NCBI GenBank assembly: GCA_022577435.1
Contig: JAKOON010000018.1
Coordinates: 3,834,282 to 3,898,281, forward strand
DNA from: Embiotoca jacksoni
Lineage: Eukaryota > Chordata > Actinopteri > Embiotocidae
Length of the DNA stretch: 64,000 bases
Direction: 5' to 3'
The notes beneath the pieces are model-generated. The model saw only the letters and a program-made list of their open reading frames with translations. It made no database searches and was not told where the DNA came from. Positions 24,093 through 34,700 of the stretch are shown here, piece by piece; position 1 is the stretch's first letter, and each line of letters opens with the position of its first letter. Both the position numbers and the translations under genes were made by a program.

Positions 24093-24698
24093 TGTTGTGG
24101 TACTGGAGTGATATTTTTTGAAAGCATGTGCTGACCTCTGCTGGCTGCTGCAGTTTACTCCTGCACTTTATATTTTTGCTCAGAGGAAACAGAAAGTCTT
24201 TTTGACCCTCCCATTTATGAATATTAAAATTTGTACATATTGGATATCTGATCAAATGTTTCCTGTGAATTTAATAAAAAGCTGAAATAGCTAGTAGCTG
24301 TGTTATTGGCAGGAATATCCTCAAGAAGCAACTCCATGTGGCAGAGTATTTGTAATTGAAATGTAGCCACAAGCTACAATGATCGGGGTCTGCATTACCT
24401 CATGTTAAGTTTTTTTTGTTTTTTTTAATGTATTAATGGGATTTGGGGATAACGTTTGTGGTAGTTCAGTCAGAAATCCAAGAAATTTGTAAATATTAAA
24501 TACAATTTGAATAATTTACAACTATAAATGGTAAAAAAAAAAAAAAAAAATGGAGTCTTTTTAAAAGTCAAATTACCATAAAGCTGATTTTAAAAAGCAT
24601 TTTCACAGTCAAGTACCTAAAACCAGTTTCTTTAATTGTAAGAAAGAACTTAACAAAGTACCACTTAATATTCTGCATGTTTGTTTAAAGTGGGACAT
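24093..24698 (+). repeat. duplicated ~600 bp block, copy B
   Basis: Partner of 21947-22578, direct orientation, about 2.15 kb away. Both copies are followed by the tRNA-headed element, so a larger unit may have been duplicated, with about 430 bp inserted in (or lost from) one copy. Confidence 0.8.
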
Positions 24699-24732
24699 CC
24701 ATCCCTGATAATTTTCAGCTGAATGTGAGCGG

Positions 24733-24845
24733 GATTAGTGGTTCAAATTCCACCTCGTCCGGATGATGGTGAGTAATCTTTTGAGCAAACATTTTGGGAA
24801 ATAGAAAATGTTGTACATACAGTACAAATAACAGGAAGATATTGA
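24733..24845 (+). repeat. truncated copy of the tRNA-headed element
   Basis: It is nearly identical to 23022-23135 from GATTAGTGGTTCAAATTCC to AACAGGAAGATATT. The A-box half of the head is missing. Confidence 0.65.
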
Positions 24846-25429
24846 CAAATGTGGCCCTTAACACAAGGACCAAGTATAAAGTAAGGCTGTGACAGAGAAG
24901 TTAAATATAACAATATTTATTACATCTGGCCAGCCCAGACTGAGGCCTGCATTTTCTCTGGCCTGCTACAGAGCAGAACTAACATGAACCCGCTCTTCGA
25001 GCTTCCTTTGCTAACTCTTCTCCCAATCACTGAGCAGAAACAGGATACCACCAGGTTCCACTAGTTTCACTTCAATGCATGTCCTTTTAAAGAAGAATAA
25101 CCCACCTGAATGCAGAAACAAAAATGTAGAAAACTTTAGCTTGAGTACAGATCGACCACAGGATTTGATCTGGATCGCTTGCCTTCAAGGGGTATTAGTT
25201 TCCTGACAATATAGGACCCTTTTCCTCCCAAAGGGGATAATCATACACTGCGTTCAAATGGAACTCGTGACCTTGTGGTTATGACATGGGAAGTTGTGTG
25301 CACTGTATGCTTGGCGTTCAAGTGGTTATGTTTTTAAAGTACTGTTGCTAGGCAACATCAATGTGGATGCTGTTTAGAAGCCACACAGGCTAACAATTTT
25401 GCAAGCTAACAGGGGAGTAACATAATTTT

Positions 25430-25693
25430 TTGTTTTTATTGTACTCTATTAATCCCTGAGGGGAAATTCTTTCACTACAGCAGCATCCCGAGGGGGAGCT
25501 GCCACGACCGCAGTGCCAACTAACCTGAAGTGCATGTTTTTTGGGTGTTGGGAGGAAGCCGGAGAACCCGGAGAGAACCCACGCAGGCACAGGGAGAACA
25601 TGCAAACTCTGCACAGAAAGGCCCGGACCGGATTCGAACCCGGAACCTTTTTGCTGTGAGGCGACAATGCTAACCACTGCACCACCGTGCCGC
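25430..25693 (-). repeat. tRNA-derived SINE (GGCGGCACGGTGGTGCAGTGG family)
   Basis: On the minus strand it starts GGCGGCACGGTGGTGCAGTG, with GGGTTCGAATCC as a perfect B box at 25630-25641, then the widely conserved region that includes GTTTGCATGTTCTCCCTGTG. Minus-strand ORFs here are fortuitous. Confidence 0.85.
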
Positions 25694-26583
25694 CTGCAGG
25701 AATGCAGGAAATATAAAGGCCCAGAGGGAAAAGATGAGGACCGTGGGAAGAGCAGAACGTTTTTTGAGCTCCGACATCTTGAATACTACCAGAGGGAGGC
25801 GTTCATATGGACACGGAACGGTAAATATGACCCCATTTGAACGCAGCAATATACTCTGCTAATACCCAGACTGTTACTGAAGGTCTGTGACAGAGTGATA
25901 AATCCCATGGCACTGTACTCCAAGTGTCATGACTAGTGTTCCAAGACACCGTAATAACATAAAATGTAAGCACACCAACAAACAGGTCGGGTCTCACCAC
26001 AGATAGGATTAGTGGTTATTAATTGCTCGCAGTGGGTCAGGATAGTGAGTCTGGTGATTACCGAGTTGACCTATTACATGTCACAGTTTTTGTCTGTCGT
26101 CTTCACCTCCATTTGGTTTTGTCAGTCCCTGTCATTCCCTCCATCCACCAGAGGGCCTCAGTCTGCCTTTCTCTCAAAGTGTAGTACTCCATTCTGCCAC
26201 ACACACCTCACCTGCTCTGTTCCCCGATCAGCCCCACCTTTTTCCACTTGCCAATCACCCAAGCCAATACATAATATTCCCTGCCAACCACTGCTTCTCC
26301 CAAGCAGATTATAGTTGGATTATAGTCAACACCAAAGTAATTTATGTGTTCAATTTGTACTTGCCCTTGTTTCCTATTGTGTCAGATTTTGCATTTCCTT
26401 CATGTCTTTACCTTTTGCCCGGCCTTTGTATTTTGTTTTAGATCATCATAAGTCAGGTTCTTTTGTTACCTATATCCTTGTGTCTCTGGTGCATTTGCTG
26501 CCTTATCCCCAGGAACTTTAACATTAAAGAGATTCACAAACATTGTGCCACTGTGTATTCAATTCAATTCAATTTGATCTATA

Positions 26584-26998
26584 CAGTGCATCCGGAAAGA
26601 ATTCACAGCGCTTCACTTTTTCCATAGTTTGTTGTTACAGCCTTATTCCAAAATGGATTAAATAAATTTTTTTCCTCCAAATTCTATACACAATACCCCA
26701 TAATGATAAGGTGAAAAAAGTTTTTTTGAAATTTTTGAAAATAATAAAAAACAAAAAAATTACATGTACATAAGTATTCACAGCCTTTGCCATGACACTA
26801 AAAATGTAGCTCGGGTGCATCCTGTTTCCACTGATCATCCTTGAGATATTTCTACAACTTGATTGTAGTCCACCTGTGGTAAATTCAGTTGATTTTTTGG
26901 AAAGGCTGTCTATACCTAGACAGGTATAGACAGCCTTTCCAAAGCATATAGACCTGTCTGTAAGGTCCCACAGTTGACAGTGCATGTCAGAGCACATA
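26584..26998 (+). mobile_element. Tc1-like transposon, left end
   Basis: After a TA, the end begins CAGTGCATCCGGAAAG and runs through GCGCTTCACTTTTTCCA, TGTACATAAGTATTCACAGC, ATCCTGTTTCCACTGATCATC and AAGGTCCCACAGTTGACAG, a well-known fish Tc1-like terminal region. It breaks off before the transposase. A perfect hairpin is embedded at 26896-26943. Confidence 0.85.
26896..26943 (+). repeat. 22 bp perfect hairpin
   Basis: The arms 26896-26917 and 26922-26943 are exactly complementary, with a 4 bp loop AGAC. It lies inside the Tc1-like left end. Confidence 0.97.
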
Positions 26999-27659
26999 TC
27001 AGAGTGTTGATAATGTGGGGCCATTTTTCTGAAAGTTGAAAAGGAAGTGAACCTTTTAACAGGATAATTATCCTAAGAATAGCAAATCCACCAAAAAATT
27101 GCATAAAAAGAAGAAATGGAAGGTTATGGGAGGTGCCTGACAAAGGCCAGATTTTACTTTAATTTAAATCTGGAGTTGACCTTGACCTTCCTGGACATGA
27201 TGTCCCAAAAAGAGATTTGCCTCCGGTGATCAATAGTTTATCACATCCTGAACTGCCATGTGACTGTTCTGTTCATATGACATGTGTTCTGACCATCCTT
27301 TAGTTCTGCCCTGCACAAAGCAGGATTTCCATTAATTCTGTCCATGAAGTGAACGCCCTGCAACTTTCTTCAGCTTTCTTCTCACAGATTCATCTTTTAT
27401 TTATTTTTTTTACTTAAATATGAGTGAAAGTTTTTACTAACAGCCTGCATGGCTTTTGGTGAAATGAAGGGAATTTTTTTGAAACAATCCAAATCAATAT
27501 TGATATGTTTTGTATTGCCTTTCATTACTTGATTTTGAAGACAAAAAAAACAAAACAAAAAAAACCTCACTTGAATGGTAACTGCCAGATTTTGGGGCAC
27601 TAACATTAAGATTTCAGTAAAAGTTTTTCGCCAGGATTTCTCCAGCACAGCCTTCCAGT

Positions 27660-27785
27660 CAGCTGAACACAGCAGCTGTGTACCAGTTCTGTTAGGGGCG
27701 CGGCCTCCTCTGCGGCTCCCTGCTGCTGTAGTTTGTGAGGCTGTGACGGGAGGACGGAGCACTCCATCCATCCACAGCGTCGGAG
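27660..27785 (+). promoter_or_regulatory. kif5b 5' UTR / GC-rich core promoter region
   Basis: The 125 bp before the kif5b ATG are markedly GC-richer than the surrounding AT-rich DNA and contain GGGGCGCGGCC near 27693, a GC-box-like stretch. No TATA box is obvious. The exact start site cannot be placed from sequence alone. Confidence 0.5.
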
Positions 27786-27911
27786 ATGGCGGACCCGGCG
27801 GAGACCACTATCAAGGTGGTGTGCCGTTTCAGGCCGCTGAACAGCTCGGAGGTGGCCCGTGGAGACAAGTACATCCCGAAGTTTAAGGGGGAGGACTGTG
27901 TGCAGATTGCG
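27786..27911 (+). CDS. kif5b: kif5b coding exon 1
   Basis: Residues 1-42, MADPAETTIKVVCRFRPLN to EDCVQIA; donor GCG|GTGAGT. This is the first beta-strand of the motor with the CRFRPLN motif. The ATG has G at -3 and G at +4. Confidence 0.95.
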
Positions 27912-28748
27912 GTGAGTTTGAGGCACATTGCAGGGATTAGAGGATAAAGGGAATTTAGCGCCCAACTTTCATCCAGTGAAAGTCTGTATAAAATAGTATA
28001 AAATTATCAGGAAATGCATCATTACCCTTGGCTTAATTAAGGCGGTTTGATGTTGTTTTCAGTTCTGGTTTCAAAATATTCCATTTGGAGTAAAAAAAAA
28101 AAAAAGCCCAACACACGCCTGGAGTAACATTAGAGCACAAAAAAAAAGCATATTCTTGACATTTAAATGTGACTCAATACATTTTCTGAACTAACAGCGA
28201 TCACTTTGTTGCTAATGAGTGAAATTGAGTGTGTAAAAGTCATGTGTTCATGTATGTAAAGCTTTACAAGGGGTGGTAGAGTCGTGCGCAATGAAGTGTT
28301 TTGCGCCTTTAGGCACGGACATCTGCTGGAATTTGGCAACAGTGTGGGGCCCATTTACACTGTCAGATCTGCCAACTTAGTGCTAAACTTAACATGCTAA
28401 GTTTTTGCATTACGTTAGATATTGCTATTGTGGTAACATGCTGAAGCTGATGGGATTTTGGTCCTGTACGTCAGTGGACCCAAAATCTATTTAGGCTCAA
28501 TAGCTTGACAATTATTTTATTATCAAATGTAGTCATCTACTGTCAGTGTATTCAGCAATTAAATGTCAAATGTTATTGTTGGGGTTATTATTGGGTGGCG
28601 TTAAAAGGCTCTTATATTCTGATGTTTAATTGTAAGGTTTTTAGGGCCTTCCACCTGCCTGGGCCCTTTCTACATTAAAACGGTTTGCATTTGATGGAGA
28701 AAGTACAATATCATATTTAGTAGTATAATTTGTATTATAATAGTCACC

Positions 28749-28787
<39 letters not shown>

Positions 28788-31700
28788 CCATCAGAGTCTC
28801 ATCGTTTAGTGGGAATATTCAATTCAATTCAATTTTATTTATATAGTGCCAAATCACAACACAGGTTATTTCATGGCACTTAACACATTTAAAGTCCTTA
28901 CAGCAGAACTTTACAATAGGACAACATAGAGATACAAAACATGAACTGGTGGTGCGGCTGACAAACACAGAGCAGAGACATGTAGCTTCATGGCCGGGAC
29001 ATTTTCAAAAGAAACAACAGAAACTACGTGAGCGAGGGAACTGAATGGAGAGGCAACAGGCAATAAGAAAAAACTATGGGAGAGAAAAAGCATGAAGTTA
29101 CAGAGATGTGATGATGAGATCTGAGTTATAGAGAGCTAAAGATTGAGAAATAAGAAGCTCAGTGTATAACAAGGTCCCCCAACAGCCTTAGCATAACTAA
29201 GGGATGGTTCAGTTTCACCTGAGCCAGCACTAACTATAAGGTTTTAATAAAGGAAAGTTTTGAGTTTTGTGTATCAAATCAAATTTCCCAAATACCACTT
29301 ACAACTGTAGATATCTAAAAAAAAAAAAAAAATCATAAAAAAATAATTCACTGATTTAAATCATGCTATAGCCTCAGAAAGGCTAAATACCAACAACATA
29401 AGATTCTTTCAAAATCAAAGACTACATTTATTAATCACATGGTTCATTTGGACACCTGTTAATGTTTTGTCAAAACCCAGATAGCACCCCTTTTTTGGTG
29501 AGTCTCATTAATCGAACCTATTACTGAACCTATTGTAATTTATTATAAATGTACAATTTTAATTTAATTAAAATGTAGATGAGACAAAACTCAACATACA
29601 AGGTGTTCTGACTTTGGAGAGGTCTGTGTGTGCACCTCTGCCAACTAATGGCTCGTAAACTGTCGTTTGTGCTTGGTGCGATATTTATGCGCAAATACTG
29701 GTGCTGAAATGTGGTAAAACCTGAATGTTCAGATTTTGTTTTATACCCCCCCCCCAAAAAAAAAAATCCAGTTTGACAAAGGCTGACTATTTTTTGATAA
29801 AGGAAGTGCTTTTTTTGGCTTCCTCTTACTTGATGTGATTTCCCTTTGGACAGCGAGAGCATCTATTGTGCGTAGAATTTTGTGAGAAAAAATTAATTTC
29901 ATCAATTTTGGAAAAAGGCACATAACAAAATGTGGAAAAAGTGAAGCACTTTGAATACTTTTCGGATGCACCGTTTCGCGCCAAATCACAACAGAGGTTA
30001 TTTCATGGCACTACACATTTAAAGTTCTTACAGCCGAACTTTACAATATTATACAGAGAAACCCAACAATTCAACAATTCCCACATAAGCTAGGAGGGAA
30101 GAACTCCTGTTTAAGGGAGAAAAACCTCCAACAGAGAGAGGGAAGGACTCCCTCTTAACAGGAAAAAACCTCAGACAGAACCAGGTTCAGAGGTGGGCGG
30201 CCGGCCATCTGCCTCGACTGGTTGGGGTGATGGGAGAGCAGAGAGAGAAAAGGACAGCATAGAGATACAAGACATGAACTTATAGGAATAGAGTGACAAA
30301 CATTGATACCACAATTCACCTGCATCCAAACCGTCACCAAAGCTTTTCCAGCAACTTATACTGAACTCCACAAGATCTTTTCTGTTTGTTCTGCAAACAC
30401 GGAGACAGGCAACTTCTCAAGAAACCAAGTAAGTTTCTCTCATTAAAACTTTATTCAGCTTTAAACTCTAGATCAGACTACTTTTTCTCTTCAACATACA
30501 ACTATTTGCCTTTTCAATAAATAGCAGAATATTAGAAACCTCATAATTAGGCTGAATTACCATTTTGTTTGATTACAACATTACAATGATTTGACAGGTT
30601 TCATTTTTTTATATGTTTTGCTTTACATTACTGTTGCTGTAATGTGTTTACTGTGAATTGAAAACATACATAAAGTGAAACAGACTTTTTGTATATCTGT
30701 GATTGTGTAACACTGGCACGATTCCAGTGATAGATTAAAGATAGATAAGGATCCAGGCTTATGAAAAGTTGCTTCACAGTGCTCTTTAAAATCAGATGTG
30801 ATATTAAACTGTATAGATAAATGTGAAGGTGACAGAACTCCTGTCTTATTGTGTGTATCTAAAGTTAGGATGAGACTGTGTTTTAAACTATTGTGTGTAC
30901 ATTTGTGTCTTCAAGCTACTTTGACAAGAGTAGTCCAAACAGTCCAGCTGGAAGAACAGAAGACTTGAGAAAAGCCCTGCTGGACTCCCAAAACCAAAAG
31001 AAGTATCTGGCCTCATAACTTGATGCCCTGAAGAAGCAGTTGGTGAGCAAGGAGCTCAACTGAGAACAGGAGAGCAGAAAACTAGTGAACACTGCAGACA
31101 GCAAAAGCCAATTGTCAGAAACTGTGAACAAAAGCTAAACTGGGCAAATAAAACAAATTAGAAGACAAAGAAATAAACCAGCTACATTCGACAATCTCTG
31201 TACCTTCAACAGACAGAAACCAAAAAGGTCAAAACTCTGATGACTGGATCGCTGCAATCTGGAAAGAGGAGAACAACAGAATCACAAAGATCTGGGAGAA
31301 GAAGACTGAAGACGTCAAAGCGGCTTCTAACAGGGCTGTCCTGTTGTTCGAGTGAGAGAACAAGTGGTTTATCAGACAGGAGGTGGTACCGAGTTTCTAA
31401 CTGTCAGAGGAGTGTGAAAAGAAGGTAAGCCTTGTCACCCCGGAAATGATTTCATCACCGAAATAACGTGCTAAAGCAGAAGTCATGGAGAGCTTGGCCA
31501 ATTTGAAAAGAAAGGGCCATTATCCATAGTGAGGAGGAGGTGAAAAGAAACCTCACTGCTCTGGAAGATCAGTTGTGGCTAAAGCTGGCAGAAAAGGAGA
31601 AGAGCCAAAGATTCAAACAGCAGAGAGAAGGGGGGGCATCGAACAGTCAGCAAAGTGGAATAAAGTGTGAACCTCCAGAGATAGCACAAAGGCGAGTTTC

Positions 31701-34700
31701 AGTACATCGCCGCTTGGGATATTAACTTGTTGGATTATCAGCTTGTTTTGTGTCACATGTAGTCCTTAATAGACTAATCCCTTTGGTCTCTCTTTCCAGA
31801 TCTGTCACACAAATCTGATCAGGAGAGTAAAAAGAAGGCAAAGAAGGAGGAAGGATGATCAGCACTGAATCTTCTCTTACATTTTCTGTTTTCCTGAATG
31901 TAAAGATATAATTAAAAAAACAGCTGTTAATACTCCTTGTACCATGAGGTAAATATGTGAACCCTTCACATATTTACCCACTTGAAGTTTCTGTAAACTG
32001 AAAATGACTCTTTATTTTATCTGAACTTTTTCTGCAGATAAGAATGAAGAAATGTCCTGCAGTGGTTCAAGTTTAGACCTTTGAGTTGGTAAACTTTTAA
32101 AGGAGACACTATTTGTGTATTTTACTTATATTTTATTCAAGATAGTATGTTTCATTCAATTTTTAACTTGTATTAAATGATGAATAAAACCAACTGAAAT
32201 CTGCCAGGGAGGACAAACTAAGTCTGATTAGTATTCACGTATTAAACATAAACTTTCATTTGTTTTAATAACTGATTGGTTCTCGCTGACTCAGACACAG
32301 TTTTGTTTTTCCCTTTGATTTAATTCATAGTTTTTATTGGTCTGATGACCCCTCAGGGCTCCATATACAGTTGGCCACATAATCAACATATTTTGATTAT
32401 ATTGTCTAAACCTGAAATGGTTGTCTGCTGGTGTCTTTATGTATAATATTTACATATTTGTCATACATTTTGACTAACTAAATTAGCCTGATTTCAGTCT
32501 GGATTGTTTTTTGTTATTCAAACCTGGCTTAAAACGTTTCTGTGTTTAAGCCCAAACCACAGGCTTATTCAAAGTTGGATCATACAAATACAAACGACTT
32601 CATAAAGAATTTTTTTTTTCATAAAAAATGGATCTGAATCTATTTGTGTGTTAAGTGTCATTAAGTACCATTAATTTCTTTTTCGAGTGTATTTAGCTTC
32701 AATTTTTGAAGGTTTGATGGCCCGGCCAAAGAAAAACCTGCCTAGTTGACTCTCGAACATGCAGTGGAGTTATGTGGCATTAGGTGGGCCTATTAGTGTG
32801 AAGCAAAATGGAACTTTTTGAGGGCATCAACTGTTGTTGCTCATCGCTGCTGCCTCTTCTTCATAGGGAAAGCCATACTACTTTGACCATGTGTTCCAGT
32901 CCAACACAACTCAGGTGCAATTCTACAATGCTGTGGCTCAGAAGATTGTCAAAGGTAAGCGGTTCAATAGAGTACAGATCTAGTCTCAATGGCTGACACA
33001 CGAAAAGCCTGAAAATATTTTATTGTCTTGATATGTGCAGATGTTTTGGACGGGTACAATGGGACAATATTTGCTTATGGACAGACATCCTCTGGCAAAA
33101 CACACACAATGGAGGTAATATAAAGATTCAGCTTTCGCTTTTTTCACTGGAACAAAATGCTAAAAATAGTGACTGGAAAGCCTGGCATTCTGCACTTTCT
33201 TACTTTTTCATCATTCGCCTTAAGGGGAACCTTCATGATCCAGAAATGATGGGAATCATTCCGAGAATTGTCCAAGACATCTTCAACTACATTTATTCCA
33301 TGGATGAGAACCTTGAGTTTCACATCAAAGTATGTTATCAAATCGGCCTCATAATCTGGTGCTTTTAAATGTTACAAATTTGGTCAAGTCTCATGGTAAG
33401 CTTTGCTTTGCAGGTCTCCTACTTTGAAATCTATTTGGACAAAATTAAGGACTTGTTGGATGGTATGTATTGCTGTTCTTCGAGTTATTATTATCATTCA
33501 GGCACTGATGCAGCAAGGCCCCAGTAATTCAGGCATGATCTTAACTTTTATTTTCTTTCACAGTATCGAAGACCAACCTTTCTGTACATGAGAACAAGAA
33601 CAGGGTGCCCTACGTCAAGGTGAGACGAGTGGGGATTTAATATTCCCAATGGTTGTTTTACAGGTGTAACTGTTTCTGATCAACCCCAAGTTCCAGTCAG
33701 TCACAAGTTTGTCTTTGTAATGCATTAGTTATGAATGACATATAGGATTATGTGCAAACAATGGCGTAACTATATTAATTTACTAACAGGATTACATATA
33801 GAACCCAGTCTAACACAGGATTTACCATATACAGGGTTTCAAGTTTTACCTTAGATTTAGGTTTTCTGTAGTTAGGTGAAGAAATCACTCAATACAAAGA
33901 ATATGAATTAATAAGATGACTCTCTCTTCACAAATCTGCCTTTGAAACTTTTACCCTGGTACAGTAAGCCACCATCTCCTCTGCTAAGAACTGTCTCTCT
34001 GTAAAGCCGTCCTGCTGAGGGGCTGTTGAACACAACATTTCCTTGTGATGTGCATGCGTCCCCAGGGGTGTACCGAGCGTTTTGTGTGCAGTCCTGACGA
34101 GGTCATGGACGCCATAGACGAAGGCAAAAACAACAGACACGTGGCTGTCACAAGTGAGTTCATACACTGAGCGTCTTCAGTGCTGCTGCCTCTCATGGGT
34201 TCAACCTCACAGAGTCTCCTGACTGCCGCCACATTGGCCAACTGTCTGCTAAACACTTTAAAATGATAAGAATAACTTTATTTATAGCACCTTTAAAACG
34301 CAAAGTAACAAAGTGTCTTACAATAAAACAGATTATAAAAGTAAATAAGATGCAGAACTCAAGACAAAAACAAGAAATGATTTAAAGGATTACAACAAAT
34401 ACCATCAGCTAAGAAAAAGCCATAAGATAAAAGTGAGTCTTAAAAAGAGATTTAAAGGAAGATACTGAGTTTCCCTCCTGAGATCTCCTGGCCGGGAGTT
34501 CCTCAATTGAGGTGCCGGGTACATTTTTAATGACAAGTTTGGATTTTGTAACTATTTGCAGGACCCTACTGGAGGATCTCAGTTAGTGATCAGGCTCACA
34601 GGAAGTTAGCGGATCACAGATACAGGCAGGAGATAGACCATTCAAGGCTTTAAGAATAAGTAGTGAAATTAGTTCTAAGAGAGATCACCAGTGAAGTTCA

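Larger units (their letters stand above)
21564..27659. other. gfod1-kif5b intergenic region
   Basis: Apart from the repeats listed separately (duplicated blocks, tRNA-headed elements, SINE at 25430, Tc1-like end at 26584), no gene is recognisable. Positions 25700-26580 and 27000-27650 show nothing nameable. Confidence 0.6.
27912..32866 (+). other. kif5b intron 1
   Basis: A 4.95 kb intron with donor GTGAGT and acceptor TTCATAG. It contains a TTA microsatellite (28749-28787), two copies of a fish interspersed repeat, a Tc1-like right end (about 29867-29972) and a decayed coiled-coil pseudogene (about 30370-32190). The 28 kb portion shows nothing nameable. Confidence 0.8.
33115..34065 (+). other. 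kif5b introns 3-6
   Basis: Short introns between exons 3 and 7 (110, 84, 101 and 446 bp). No repeats or other genes are visible. Confidence 0.8.

Noticed and set aside
25390..25685. Minus-strand ORFs of 78 and 95 codons
   Set aside because: They are fortuitous reading frames inside a tRNA-derived SINE; similar spurious proteins appear in many fish annotations.
25625..25693. Functional tRNA gene on the minus strand
   Set aside because: It is the SINE head; it cannot fold a full acceptor stem and is joined to a dispersed repeat body.
27397..27965. Overlapping minus-strand ORFs of up to 124 codons
   Set aside because: They run antisense over the kif5b promoter and exon 1 and are shadows of GC-rich coding sequence.
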